Below are positions 34,067 through 46,313 of a stretch of 64,000 nucleotides of DNA, piece by piece. Position 1 is the stretch's first letter. Each line of letters starts with the position of its first letter. The notes beneath the pieces were generated by a model. It made no database searches and had not been told where the DNA came from. It saw nothing but the letters and a program-made list of their open reading frames with translations. Location: NCBI RefSeq assembly GCF_000275845.1, contig NW_006766883.1:324182-388181 (forward strand), read 5' to 3'. The translations under genes and the position numbers were made by a program. The stretch is from Dichomitus squalens LYAD-421 SS1. Its lineage: Eukaryota > Basidiomycota > Agaricomycetes > Polyporales > Polyporaceae.

Positions 34067-35437
34067 ATGCCTAGCGCGTCCTACACCATCCCCAACCTCG
34101 TCAGCTACGTCCTAGACGAGCGTTATGAACTGCTCTCAGTGCTCGGCAGCGGCTCGTACGGCGTCGTCTACAAGGCGCTCGACTTGAAGCCTAACTCCCC
34201 CTCCGATGCCCAATTCCGCGCCATCAAAATCGTCTGCAAGGCCAACCGGAGGCCCACGCAGCTCGAGGCCGTCCGCAGGGAGGTCGAGCTCCAGAGCCTT
34301 GTCACGGGCCACCCGAACATCGTCGGTATCCTCGATGCGTTCGAGGACACCAATTACTTCTACCTCGTCCTAGAACTCTGCCCCGGGGGCGACCTTTTCC
34401 ACCAGATATGTAGTAAGAGGTCGTACGCCGGCAACGACGCTCGGCTCCGGAGAGTGTTCCTGCAGCTCGTGGACGCCGTCGAGGCCTGTCATCAGAGGAA
34501 TATCTTCCACCGTGATCTCAAGCCAGACAACATCCTGAGCAATGTGGACGGCTCTGAGATATTCCTCGGCGATTTCGGTCTCGCTACTGAGCGCACCGTC
34601 GCGAATGAGTGCGGCTGTGGAACTCAAGCCTATATGAGCCCTGGTAAGCTTCGCATGGCGTCTACCACTGTCGCGAATGGTTTGACTCACGAGGCGAGTG
34701 TAGAGGTCATCAGCAAAAATCCATACTGTACTCGCTTCGCCGACATTTGGGCTCTAGGCGTTATTCTCGTCAACATGATCTGCGGTCGCCATCCCTGGTC
34801 TATTGCAACTCCAGAAGATTACTGCTTCTCCAAATGGCTCGCAGACCCGAATTACCTTAAGCAAATGCTTCCCATCTCCCCTGGGGCAAACAACATCCTC
34901 CTCCGCATCTTCCAACTCGAGCCTCTCAAACGCATCACCCTCGCCGATCTCCGTAAGGATGTCGCCAGCTTGGACACGTTCTTCCTCTCCCGAGAGGAAC
35001 TCGCTGTCGCCAGCGACTTCGCGCAATACGTCGCGGCAGACCTCTACTGGGGCTACGAGCGCCGCGGACACTATCGCATGCGCGTACCCATCCCGGCTGC
35101 CCAGCCTATTCATCTGCCTGAGGCGCGGGACATCACCTCGAGAACGGAGACCGATCCTAGGACCCCAATCGCCAGACAACCATCTTTCATGGCGCAGCCC
35201 AAGATCGAGATGCCCGCTCCCCAAGGGCTCTTCGTCGCTAAGGATGGAGATTACTCATCCGGGTCCGACCAAACAGACTCCTCAGGGGCCTCTTCAAGTA
35301 GCTTCGTCCAGCGAGTGGACGGCGCTATCAAAGTCGGGCTGGAGATTGATATCGCGGAGGCGGTCTTGAAAGCGCCTCGGCCTGAGAGGGCTGACTTCTC
35401 GCCTGTCCCCTTCTCGCCTGTCCCCGTCTATGGCTGA
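34067..35437 (+). CDS. Serine/threonine protein kinase, Ran1/Pat1-like
   Basis: Exons 34067-34643 and 34704-35437 encode 436 residues. The 60-nt intron has no stop, but splicing restores the activation-segment motif AYMSPEVISKN; the unspliced frame breaks it. Kinase landmarks: GSGSYGVVYKA loop, FRAIKIV (catalytic Lys), HRDLKPDN catalytic loop, GDFGLATE, WALGVILVNMICGRHPW. The N-terminus PNLVSYVLDERYELLSVLGS is typical of fungal Ran1/Vhs1-type kinases, which act in nutrient and meiotic control. After the domain (about residue 295) the tail is disordered and serine-rich. A strong TATA box suggests regulated expression. The exact orthologue is not assigned. Confidence 0.93.
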   Translation: MPSASYTIPNLVSYVLDERYELLSVLGSGSYGVVYKALDLKPNSPSDAQFRAIKIVCKANRRPTQLEAVRREVELQSLVTGHPNIVGILDAFEDTNYFYLVLELCPGGDLFHQICSKRSYAGNDARLRRVFLQLVDAVEACHQRNIFHRDLKPDNILSNVDGSEIFLGDFGLATERTVANECGCGTQAYMSPGKLRMASTTVANGLTHEASVEVISKNPYCTRFADIWALGVILVNMICGRHPWSIATPEDYCFSKWLADPNYLKQMLPISPGANNILLRIFQLEPLKRITLADLRKDVASLDTFFLSREELAVASDFAQYVAADLYWGYERRGHYRMRVPIPAAQPIHLPEARDITSRTETDPRTPIARQPSFMAQPKIEMPAPQGLFVAKDGDYSSGSDQTDSSGASSSSFVQRVDGAIKVGLEIDIAEAVLKAPRPERADFSPVPFSPVPVYG

Positions 35438-36104
35438 CTTGGATCAACCTTCGCCAAGGGTTGCGTACGAGCCATAGACGTTGCGGGCATCGTCATGTTT
35501 CGTAGCGGCAGTAGCTATTGTAAACCTCGTACATCAGCTGATATACGGAGTGATAATACGAGTAGGGGTTCGGGTTGATACGATCATCTGCTTGAGGTCC
35601 ATGTGCGCAAATCCTACCGTGTTCCAGCGGATTCGGAGTGTTGACCATGCTGAAGAGTCCACTGCAACGAAAGTGACCACCGACAACGTGATAGGGGTCA
35701 ATATACTGCGCGAAGTTGGTATCCATACATAGAACGACAATGAGCATGTTCATCTCGGCCCGAGAGCCCATTTTGCCTAGCCACAGCCACTTGGAGGTAG
35801 TTAGACGCCGGTTTCGGAGTTCGCCTATGGGCGTCTGTGTGCTCTAGTGACCTTGTCACGGATCCGGCTTGTGCGAGTCGAACAACGTCTTCAGCCTGCG
35901 CCGTCTCCCCGCTTCTCTCGTCTCGGTCTCCATTCTACCGCTTTCTTTCGACTCCGTGCACGTATCTCCTGCCAGCACTCTCAGTTCACGTTCGAACAGC
36001 CGTCTCTGCATCGCCACATCAGGCCTTCGCAATCTGAACGTGCTTGGACGATCACAGGACCGCTGAGGATCCCGCCCTCTCTCGTCCACTTTCATCGTGC
36101 CTCC
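35438..36104. other. Intergenic, ULP1 upstream region
   Basis: 667 bp with no gene. CT-rich stretches from about 35915 to 36090 fit a 5' leader for ULP1. No TATA box was recognised. Confidence 0.45.
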
Positions 36105-38506
36105 ATGCCTGCAACCAAGAGGCCCGCTGACGACGCTATTCTCCCGCTGCGCGTTCCAAAACAACCTAAAAGGACAACGACTCACCCTTTAGGCGGTAAT
36201 AGTTCTCCTTCCCAGCACGAAGCCTTGCTCGCGCGTTGGTCCAAGGTCGGCATGGAGTTCGTGGCTCTAATGAAAGACACGGTTCTGAGTGTCATTGGTA
36301 GTGAGTGTCTTGTTTTGGAAAAGACGCGGCAGAACACAGTGAATGGACCTGCCACTCCATAGGTGGTCGAGACGCGCCCGAGAGCTTGTCCGTCCCCCCA
36401 CCGACAAATAATCTCCCCGCCGCAAACGGACACGCGTCGGGTCCTATACCCTCTCCGTCGCCCTCCCCACCTCCAGCACCTCCACCTCGCGCCTCAACGT
36501 CAGCACATCGACTTCCTACCCGCCCACGCATTCCTCCCTTCCCGACGGAGCCAGGTACATCAAGCCATACCGCCATCCAACTCTCGACATCTGCCCCGGC
36601 CGCTACCGAGACGCACCGACGAATACAGTCAAGTCAGTCACATGTCGATGTTAGCCAACCGCCCATTCGCCCGAAGTACGTGCCGCCCCGTCCGAACGCT
36701 GTGGCGTCAACGTCAAAGACCACATTACCGGCTCTCGAGGATCCAAAGGTGTCTGGGTTCCCTGGCGGCGCGCAGTCGACTGGACTCATGTCCCCGCCAT
36801 CTACACAGGCGTCAGAATCTTCAATACGCTCTGTCGTGACTCAGAAGTATCCGGAGGTGGGCGCTGCTCTCCAGCAGGAACGGCGAAGGCGGAAGAGATC
36901 TGCGAAGTATATCGAGCGACCGCACATACACGCCAAAGAGGTCAGTGAAGTCCGATACAGAGCCACACAAGCGCTGACGCCTGCATCAGCACAAAGCCCG
37001 GGTGGAGGCTGAGAATAGGAGGATGAGGGAGGAGATGGAGAGGGAGCTTTACAGTCTCAAGCGTTCTAGAGGCAAGTACAAACATTACTAGGATGTTATG
37101 GGCGACTTGATAACATAAGGGCGTGTATCAAGGCTTCGGCTCCGATTTTGAATCCTTCCACAGTATGTTTCTTCGTCACATCTAGTCATAGGCGCATACC
37201 TGATTTCAGCATCAGGCCTCCTAAGTTATCAGGCTCATTTAGAGAGGCTAGAAAAAACTAGTGCTCTTTCTCGTATGTCAGGTCCTCAAACTTCTTCTGC
37301 TTTCTCTCACTAGTTTGTTAGCATCATCTTCTTTAGTGGATTTGCGGTCAAAGGCCAAGCAGCATGAGAACCGGAGACACTCGTCTCCTGACGTGAGTCC
37401 GCTTCGGCACTCCTGGCCAAATGGGCCTCTGACATTTCCTCCAGCATATTGATATGGATTTCCTCCAACGTGCCATCCGGAAAGCCCAGGAGACCCTTAA
37501 AGGGTACGTGCAGTTGTGGACCTTGCTTCACACATGAACGACTCAACCTTTCGCAGGCCGAAACCTCCCAAACCCTTCATCCCGACCCTCGATCAGCTCC
37601 GTCTCAGAAGCGTCCAGCAGGACGAAGAGATCGAGGAACGTCTCAGGCCCAAACGCAAGCCCCTCCCCACCTCCCTTCCTCCAGCTGACGAAGCGGCGGT
37701 CGACGCGCTTTTCCGTCAGAGGGGCGTCATCGCGAAATGCGTGAAGGAGCAGGTGTCGAACGAGGACCTCCAGCGTCTGCGACCCGCGCAGTGGCTGAAC
37801 GACGAGATCATCAACTTCTACGGCCAGATGATTCTTTCGCGCTCGGAGGACTCGAAGGAGAACCCGGGAGACAGCGTGGTGAACGGGAGGAAGAGGCCGC
37901 TGAACGTGCACTATTTTAGCACGTTCTTCTGGTCGAAGCTTAGGGGGCAGGGATATGAGAAGGCGAGGCTAGCAAAGTGGACTAAGAAGGTGCGTGTACT
38001 CATTCTCCCAGTATCCTCCGGTCCCTGATCGCATATATCTACATTCGCGCAGATCGACATCTTCTCAAAAGACGTCATCCTTATCCCCGTCAACCATAGC
38101 AACGCGCACTGGACGGCTGCCGCGGTCAACTTCCGGAAAAAACGGATAGAGTCGTACGACAGCATGGGCATGGCGCGGGGCGAGGTGTTCAAAGTCCTGC
38201 GGCAATACCTGGACGACGAGCACAGAAACAAGAAAAAGAAGCCATTCGACTTCACCGGATGGGAAGACTACACACTACCCGTACGTCTGCTCCACACTCC
38301 CTCAGTAACTCCCATCCTGACACACCCGTGCGAAGAACACCCCGCAGCAAGAGAACGGCTACGACTGCGGCGTCTTCACCTGCCAGTTCCTCGAGTCGTT
38401 GTCCCGTGGGGAAGAAAGCTTCGCTTTCACCCAACACAACATGCCCTACCTCCGTCGGAAGATGGTCTGGGAAATAGGCCATGTCAAACTTCGGGACGAC
38501 CCATAG
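36105..38506 (+). CDS. ULP1: SUMO-specific cysteine protease Ulp1 (C48/SENP)
   Basis: Matures SUMO and removes it from substrates, usually at the nuclear pore. Exons: 36105-36297, 36363-36940, 36990-37071, 37133-37162, 37216-37272, 37337-37392, 37445-37503, 37557-37989, 38053-38280, 38336-38506; 628 residues. The first ~380 residues are disordered and proline/serine-rich with a basic coiled-coil region (YQAHLERLEK). The C-terminal ~220 residues are the protease: LRPAQWLNDEIINFYGQMIL, VHYFSTFFWSKL, then the catalytic residues in NHSNAHWTA (His), ESYDSMG (Asp), TPQQENGYDCGVF (Gln and Cys), all intact. The intron at 37072-37132 appears to be GC-AG (GCAAGT). An alternative GT donor at 37076 is possible and would change a few linker residues. 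Confidence 0.93.
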
Positions 38507-38722
38507 CGTCCGTCTGCCTCTCTTGGGTTTCTTGCGAACGTTTCATCACTCCCGTCTAATCTTGCTTTGGGCATACTTTGATTTGTGTAGCTTATTAGTG
38601 CTTACCGTATCCCTCTGCCATAATGGCCTAGCCGTCTCCGCTTTCGGAGCACACTCCTGATATCTTGACGTGCGCGTAGCTCCGAGCATGCATGTGAGAG
38701 AAAGCGTGAATGAAAAGCTCCG

Positions 38723-39349
38723 TCATCTCCGAAACCACCATACAACAATGAAGAACCAAAAGATGACGATGAGGAAGACTATGTACCACAACCAACGGCA
38801 ACCCTGACGTACGGCCATGTTGTTCATGCGGCGGAACGTGCCTGCAAGGATACCGGAGGTCTCGGAGAAAGCGTCGTTCTGCATGCCATAGCATGAGAGG
38901 ACTGTGCATGCCAGAAAGGAGAAATGCGAACGCACCATCTGGCTGAGTTGAATAGTCGAGTCCTTCACCTCGGACCCGATGGCCAAGGTGATCTACAGGC
39001 GGTCACCACACCTTTAGGGAACATGCACGTTACAGTCGAATATGTTACGTACATCCTTCAGTATCTTGACCTTGGCCGTCAGTCCCTCCAAGTGCTCGTC
39101 GTTCTGACTCTCCAGGTCGTCCGCATACCGCTGGCCCATTGGCGCAAACGGATTCTCCCTCCCTGCAACAGCAGCTCCGAGCGGTGACGAACGCCCAGAG
39201 GAGGGCGGGGTGCTGTAGTCGGGAGGGCCGAGGAGCTGAGAGCGGCTCTGCGCGTTGGTTCTATACCTGCATGTCATAATACGAATGGGAAAGCAACTTC
39301 AGTTAAGGTGTGCATGGATAACGAGTGATTATGCGTACCGTTGCGACAT
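38723..39349 (-). CDS. BET1: Bet1 SNARE (ER-Golgi Qc-SNARE)
   Basis: Exons in reading order: 39349-39339 (11 nt), 39266-39053, 38992-38936, 38878-38723; 145 residues, matching yeast Bet1 (142). The start MSQRYRTNAQSRSQL fits the family. The SNARE motif runs from ADDLESQNDEHLEGL through TLAIGSEVKDSTIQLSQMND to SGILAGTFRRMNNMA, with the zero-layer Gln in VKDSTIQLSQ. A single C-terminal transmembrane anchor (YIVFLIVIFWFFIVVWWF) ends the protein. It drives COPII vesicle fusion at the cis-Golgi. It is tail-to-tail with ULP1. Confidence 0.93.
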
Positions 39350-40896
39350 GTTGGGTGAGCAAGCCTGCTATACTCGATGCCTCATAGAAGTTGTGAATGT
39401 GGAAGAGGAGAACCAGCCAGATGAGGGAGCAGCTCAGACACGACCCACGACGTGTCCCGGCCGCAGAGCGCTTCTCCACATTGCGGCGCACGCGCCGGCT
39501 CCTCTCCGAAGCCGTGCTTGTCTGTAGTTCACCACAGTTATCTGACCCACGTCTCGTTCTGGTCTGTCTGCTTCCTGTTTGTCCTACCCCGGTGACGAAC
39601 ACTCGCCCAACCTGGTTGTATCATACTGAGCTGGCTTGCTCCTGTGAGGTACCAGGCTCCACCCCTGCAGCCTTTGATTCAGTCATACATGACGTTGGCC
39701 AAAACGGTACAGAAGTGGTCCCCCAGAGCGGCGACTTCGTGCCATGACCCGAGCGTCGGTACATGGAGGTTATCACGCCGTGCAACCTACGGGCCCATGT
39801 GCATGGTGATGCCCCAGCTACCTGACGCATGTCGTGGCCCGGCCGGCTGCCGAGGTCGTCTGGCGTGTAAACGCCAATTCGCTGACGAATACGACGAGAC
39901 ACCGTTCTTCATGACTCGTGAGGTTGCGCGGCACTGGAACACATTTTGTAAGTCTGGGTCTTACCGAGTACGACATCGCCGTGGTCGTTTTAGGAGCATC
40001 ACAGTACCAGATACATCTCGACCTGCTTCGATTTGGCCGAGGAAGAGGCCGTCGCCAGGCCGGAACTATGTATACACATCATCATACATCGCTCGCGGGG
40101 CGGAGCAGACGGGCGCGGCCCTGCGGGGAACGTGCAAAGTTGTTATATTTACATTCGACCCTGCAGCAGGGCCGCGCGCGCGGACCCACGAACGGCGGAC
40201 GACTGTCACGGACGCTCGTCAACCGAGCAACGCGGCATCGCGAACGCCGCGCGGATAGAGCGGGTGCTCGGGTGCACAACGTCGTGACCAAACGAAAACG
40301 TTTGCATTGTGCTAGCAATACAATATCTGCGAGGATAGCGCGCCGGACCGAGAGCTCGCCGAAGCGAGGTGGCGCGCATGTCTGGTGCAAGAAAGCGAAC
40401 GTCGACTAAGCCATATCTACCAGGCAAAAGAGAGCGCTAGTGAACTGCAGGGTGCGTGCGAAGCAAATCATATACGGAAGCGCAAGTGCGTATAGTGTAT
40501 TGAGCGCCGCCCAGTGTCAAGAACCAGCAAGTCGGGCGGGAGATATGGTACGGATAAAAGACGAGACGGATGGCGATCGGATGTGAGGAAGGCGGGGCAA
40601 GTAATCTGGGGGATACAACAACTGCGGGGTCGTTGTTCGCGGCGGGGAGTATGAAAGTCGATTACGGGGAAAGGGCAAACTTGCAGTGCGATATTCGATG
40701 AGATAGAGAGAGGGTACTATTGCAAGACGTAAGTATGGTCCGAGAAGAATCAGAGCGATATACGCGATCCGCGTCGCGAATGTGCAGTGCCCAAGGATGT
40801 GGATGTGCTGCACTGGGCTGGAGGGAATGTTACAAGTTGGGCGTAAGATCATCGTACAAGGCAAGTCCGTTCGAGGCTTTGGCGCAATACTACACA
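39350..40896. other. Intergenic, nothing recognisable
   Basis: 1.5 kb upstream of BET1 and downstream of the UPF0658 gene. Frames at 39397-39747, 39644-40258 and 40082-40390 are overlapping chance frames on both strands. 40.5-40.9 kb is the 3' flank of the UPF0658 gene. Confidence 0.45.
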
Positions 40897-42597
40897 TCAA
40901 TCGATACTCATCCGGTTTGGATGGGTACTCATTGGGCCGCGATGTACGTATTGCGACTTCCCGCGGGCTAGCCCGCCTGCGGTCTTGTGCTTATTCTTCT
41001 CGACTATGGCGCGTTCGTCTGGTCAGAAGAGCGCGTCCATGACTGAGATGCAGATGATGACTTACTTTGCGCCTTCAACCCACGGCCAAAGTTGCTCATG
41101 ACCAGAAGGGCAAAAATGAAGGTGATAATGAGAAGAATGATCGCGATGATAGCTGTGGAGATAGCGACGTTAAACCACCAGCGTCTCTGATAGGACAGAC
41201 CAAGACATACAGAATGTGGTGAGCGTCTGCCACACTTCGCTGAATGTAGGCGTTGCCTTGAAACGCAGGACCTTGACAAGCTGCGGAAAGGAAGACGCCG
41301 GGATCAGTTCGTTGGCACGGTCTCATTGCTCGCGACCCGTTGCGCCACTACCCACCTTGTAGACGAAGTACACCATGGCACCACCACAGCCCGTCATGAA
41401 GCTGAGCATCATCCACTTGTTCTCGTGTCGCGCGGCCAGGTGGCCCTCGATGAGGACGACGATAGACAACGGAAGCGCGGCGCAAGTGAGATAAAACTCA
41501 GCATTGTGCGAGCTGAGAACCAGGAAGATGAACTGGACGGAGAAGCCGACCCAGAAGAAGAGGTCGAACTTGACGAGACAGAGGAAGATCTGGTGGTGGG
41601 TAAACATGGTCTTAATCCTGCGGTCTGCGCCCAGGAACTTGTAGACCTTCCAGCCGAACTCGGTGTAGATCTTCCATCCCAGTGCGATGTAGGCAACCTC
41701 GGCGACGGAGATGACAATAGGAATAATGATGGCGAGAGTGTTGATTGAGACGTGGGTGATACCGTCGCTAGAGGCAAGCGGCACGGCATTGATTTCGGTG
41801 ATTTGGATGATAGCGTAGAGGAGGAAGAGGGCATTGAAGATGCTAGGGAGAGTTCAGCCAGAGCTCAGCACATCTTGGGTGAAAAGGAACGTACGCGAGA
41901 GAGATGAACTGCAGCACGTTACGGGCCCATACTGCATCCAAAGCCATGATGAACTGGAAAACGCTAGAGAAGCGTTGACCGCAAAGTACGCGGGGTGGGT
42001 GCGGAGAGGTACTCACTGAGCCATGGCGAAGATGCTGAGGTAGACAGGCATTCGCCGAGTAGCCATGTCCTGACTTTGCGAGGAGTGGGCTTGGTGGAAG
42101 CGCAGGAAGATGTCACCCTCTATTGCAAGATCGATTGCAGTCTCGACGAGGACAGTGAGGAGGTACAGCCGGCATGCTAATGAATCGGGAATATACTGGA
42201 TTGAAGTAACGTTTGGACGACGGCTGTGGCGACGAGGAATGGACAAGAGACGTACGCTTCGCCATGTCTTCTTCTCCTTCTCTGCTGTCTCTTCCTTCGC
42301 TAGCTGTGGTGGATACTCCCAGTCTGGAGGATCTCGGCCGTGGCCGTCGAGGCTCTTGAAGTCTTTCGAGGTCTCGTAGGAATGTTTGGACAAGGGGACG
42401 GAGGGTTGACGGCCATGCCGTGACATAGAGGCAGGGTCTACAGCGAATGTCCGGTTCGCTTGGGTGCCGTATGGTGTGGCATACTGGTCGATGAGGTCGT
42501 CATACGGGGCTTTGATCTCGTCGTCGCGTGAGGTGGTGGGGTAGACGGGGGCAGGGTACTGAGGGTAAGATGGGTCGTTTGGGGTGTGGGCGGGCAT
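40897..42597 (-). CDS. UPF0658 Golgi apparatus membrane protein family
   Basis: Exons in reading order: 42597-42256, 42195-42017, 41963-41895, 41842-41356, 41280-41211, 41152-41066, 41018-40897; 451 residues. The N-terminal ~115 residues are disordered (proline, tyrosine and lysine rich, cytosolic). Then about seven to eight membrane segments: CRLYLLTVLVETAIDLAI, VYLSIFAMAHVFQFIMALDA, IFNALFLLYAIIQI, TLAIIIPIVISVAEVAYIA, LFFWVGFSVQFIFLVL, YLTCAALPLSIVVLIEG, MLSFMTGCGGAMVYFVY, IIAIILLIITFIFALLVM, ending NFGRGLKAQ and a basic tail. This order matches the fungal Golgi UPF0658 proteins; function is uncharacterised. Confidence 0.82.
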
Positions 42598-43492
42598 GGT
42601 TAAAGAATGACTGGAGGTTGGTTGTTCGGCCTGCGAGGAGGAGGAGAAGGAACGAAGGGAGTCCGACGCGGCTTGGCGGAGGCGGACAGTCACAGCGGTC
42701 AACGGGCAGCGATCCCCAGTCGAGGGCGAGCGAGTCAGGCGCCCGTAGCTGCACTGGCCCCAGTTCCCGTAGTGACCGCCGAAGCGCCCTTCTTTGCCCG
42801 CCGCAATCCCGCCTCGGCTTTTTGTCCACACTCAACAGCCACCGTTGTCTTCCCGGCCACCGCACACATTCCAGTCGTCGTCGAGCCACTAAGATACTGA
42901 CGGTCCAGGCCTCAGGCCTACTAGCGGCAACTGCAGCATGTATGCGCTGCCGTACATCGCTTGCACTTCTTCCAAGCACAGTCAGACTGAATTTCAGGAT
43001 CAAACTCGTTTTCCGCGACGGCTGCGCTCGTGGGCGGACACGGCATACCGTCCGTGATATGACACCTGCAACCTAGCTGGCAAGTGACCTTTCACTCCTC
43101 CGTGATTTTCACGTCAGCTTCAGTCAACTGATACACGCTCCATTTGACTCTTAGCACCTTAGATGTTTGTCTGACTCCGAAGCAATGAGCGACACGCTCA
43201 ATCAGACCGGCGTCGCCTGAAGACGTCATAAGCCAGCCTTTGCGTCCGTCATGCGCGCATAGTCACTCTCCGTCGTCCAATCGCCTCTTCCTTGGGGTTT
43301 CCTCTCGTCGGCGTCCTTGAAAGTGGAACGCCAGTTGTACGTGTACGTCGGATACCTCATGTCGAAGTCGAAGATCTTGGGGCGTTCAGTATCGGCTCCA
43401 GTCTGTTCTGCACCACTGCAGCTCGTGTATATATACGGTTTTCATGGCAGGAGACATGGACATCCTTGTCTCTCCGTCGTCCCCCTTGCAAC
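42598..43492. other. Divergent promoter region, UPF0658 gene and MFS gene
   Basis: 895 bp head to head. A TATATATA stretch at about 43429-43436 lies 60 bp before the MFS start codon and is the only clear core-promoter element. Confidence 0.45.
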
Positions 43493-45874
43493 ATGCAATC
43501 ATCCAACATAGCTTGCGATGTATCTACACATCGGACCCAGACGCCAGAAACTGAACGTGCCACTATCTCTTTCCCACATGACATCTCCAGCAGGGAGAAG
43601 CGTCTGCAGATTTCTCCTCCGCCGCCCAGAACCCCCGAAGTTCTCCTGCCTGAACGCTCAAGGATACGCCTAGCTTCAGCCTTCTTCGCCCTGCTCACCC
43701 TTGGCTGGGGCGATGGAGGTACGCCCAGTCTTTCCTTCGCATATCCTCGGCCAGCGCATCTCACTCGATACGTTCAGTCACTGGTACTCTGCTGCCTTGT
43801 GAGAATCATTGCCCAGGACTAGCATCTCGTTCTCATTAACATATGTCCTACAAGACTTTGAGCGTGACTTCAACCTCAGCTTCATGACTTCCTCCCTTCT
43901 CTTCGTGGCAAGCGCACTAGGGTTTGTCTCTCCTGGGTCAGTTGTCCATCCCAACTCACTGTTGTCCTGTGCAGATACGCACTGGGGACCATCTCAGTAG
44001 AGTTCGTCACGCGTATCCTCGGCAGAGGGCGTTTTTGCGCTAGCAAACTTCCCTCCCTATTCTCCTTCCCATCCTTCCGTAAACCAGAGCCCAAGCCTCA
44101 TGAAAAGGACGAGTCTATAATGGGCTTCTCCATCTCTCGATGCAGATTCTTTACCATGGTCCTGGCAAGCATCCTCCACTCCACATTTTTCGTTGTCATG
44201 GGGTGCAAGCTGGGCTTCCCTAGCATGATGGTCGCGTATGCCATTTCGGCGTTCTCAAGATCATTCATTCTAGGTGCGCGTGATCAGTTTGGACGCTGGC
44301 CTGGCTCTGAAACTGACGGTCGACCCGTTCCTCATTGTAGCCACACTGTAATGGTGCCTTTCAAGCTATCTCGCTCCGCTCATCTGACGTCTTTGCCTCC
44401 AGTAACGTGTATGTCTCTTCCACCTCAAAGCGCGGGCTAGGGTACATGTATGGATCGTGGGGTAAGCGCACGCGCCTATTCCTCCTGCCATTCCCTAAGG
44501 GTATTCCCCTAGCTATCGGTGCATTCGGCGCCCCCCTCGTCTGCCAGAGCGTGATCGCAACGGGCATTCGCTGGGCGAACTTTTACTTCGGATCCCTCGT
44601 TCTCTCGGGCATCAACACGTCCCTCATCACCTTCGCGTTCCGCCCGACTCCCCGCGAACTCCAGCAGGACGCTGACTTTGCGTGGAGCCTCTTGCGGTCA
44701 TCGACTTCTTCTCCAGATGCGGTCAGCCCCGCCACGACCATGGTGTCGAATCCACACCCGTCGCCGACCGATAGCTCTGCGCCTATCCTGCCCGGTAAGG
44801 TTGTGGGGCCTCATAGTGAGCTCAATGTACGCTATCGTTGGAACGGAGGCGGCTCATCAGATGGCATCTGCCAGCATACTCGATTGCGCTCAGAAAGCCG
44901 AAGCTTTGGTCGTCGGCCATTTTCTCAATGCTCTATACGGGGAGGTGGGTGATGTCCCCGTGCCCCAGCTAGGCATACTGACATAGCAGCTCATAGCGAG
45001 AGCTCCACGCAAGGATTTGTAAGTGCTGCTGAAGCCGACCGCTCCGTCGTTGTGCTGTTGACGCCTCCTACCCCGTAGATTGTCATCTACCTGCTAAACA
45101 TCCGTGTACGGTGTCCCGGTGCATGATTATCTGCCGACAAGTACTCACATTTCCCTTACAGAACGCCAATCCCGACACAGTGGGCTACGTGACCAGTGGA
45201 TTCTGGGGCGGCATGGCGATCAGCCGTTTCCTGTGGGGATTCCTTGGGAACATGTCAGTATGATACTGTTTCCCACTGTCTAGCTAGGGTTGTCAGGCAC
45301 TCACAACTTTCTTGTGAGGGCAGCGTCACCTTTCCCCAGCGCAAGTGGATCGTTCAAGCATGCATGTACGTAACTGTGTAACCACCGGCGATTGATTGCT
45401 AACCTCCTTCCTTTTGCAGTCGTGCGTATGACGACCAATCTCAGCTATGCTTACCATGTCGACTGATAGCTCCTTCCAGTCACAGCAGCCTGCATGCACC
45501 TCCTTATCTGGTTCGTGCCTTCCTTCATCGAGAACGCGTTCTCAGCCGCAGTCGTCGGCCTCATGTACGGCCCCATATACCCCGCGAACCTGGCCACCGC
45601 CCGTGATCTACTGCCAGCAGAAGTCCACCTCGTGTCCTTGGCCATTGTGTACGCTCCTGCTTTCGCTCACGCAGGGAGTCACTACACTGACGCGACGTAT
45701 GCGGTCCATAGCGCTGCATTCGGTAGCTTCGGCGCTGCCCTCTTCCCGTTCATCGCCGGGACCCTCTCGACTGTTGTCGGACCCCGCACTCTGCCTTACT
45801 TGACCGTCTCGCAATGCGTCGCGATGTTCTGCTTGTGGTCGTTCTTTCCTTCTCAAATACCCGCTCAGCTTTGA
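43493..45874 (+). CDS. Major facilitator superfamily transporter (BSC6-like), contains a 2-nt exon
   Basis: Fourteen exons: 43493-43718, 43778-43798, 43855-43921, 43975-44273, 44366-44461, 44513-44794, 44875-44944, 44997-45018, 45079-45105, 45162-45253, 45324-45365, 45420-45421, 45480-45648, 45712-45874; 525 residues, normal for a 12-TM carrier. TM1 opens SAFFALLTLGWGDGVTGTLL, followed by PYFERDFNLSFMTSS, GYMYGSWAIGAFGAPL, a loop rich in Ser/Pro, then YTGSESSTQGFIVIYLLN, NPDTVGYVTSGFWGGMAISR and FVPSFIENAFSAAVVGLMYG. This pattern matches fungal Bsc6-type carriers of unknown substrate. Exons of 21, 22, 27 and 2 nt are required to keep family sequence; the exon TC at 45420-45421 restores WIVQACILTAACMHLLIWFV. 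Confidence 0.9.
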
Positions 45875-46313
45875 CCCAATAATCACGCACGTGCTCGCGC
45901 CTTGCTACCGTTAATCAGATCTAGAGATAGATTACTCACTGCTTGCTTCCAAGCTCGTCCTACCGTCGTTGAAGCCAGCAAGACTATGCTGAATGCTTCT
46001 TGCTGTATGTTTTACCATACAGGGCAGCAGTGCTGCTTTGATAAATCAATTCCATGTTTAACTGACCTTCACAGAATCTATACTCGACAGGGCCCAGAAC
46101 GCCTGGAGGTGCGCAAGCGAACAGTTGTGGTACATAGAGTACAAGAGCGAGATGTGTGATATCCTACGCTGGGCAGCAGCAAAGCTACGGAATGATGCGG
46201 TACATACATACATATCGAGGTCCCTAAGAGCGGGGCAAGAGGCAAGGAAAGCACGGGCACAACAAACGACAATTACAATCAGGACGAAACAGCATTAGAC
46301 GAGCGCCGCTCCA
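45875..46313. other. Convergent 3' interval, nothing recognisable
   Basis: 439 bp between the stops of the MFS gene (+) and SGF11 (-); presumably the two 3' UTRs. No structure noted. Confidence 0.5.
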
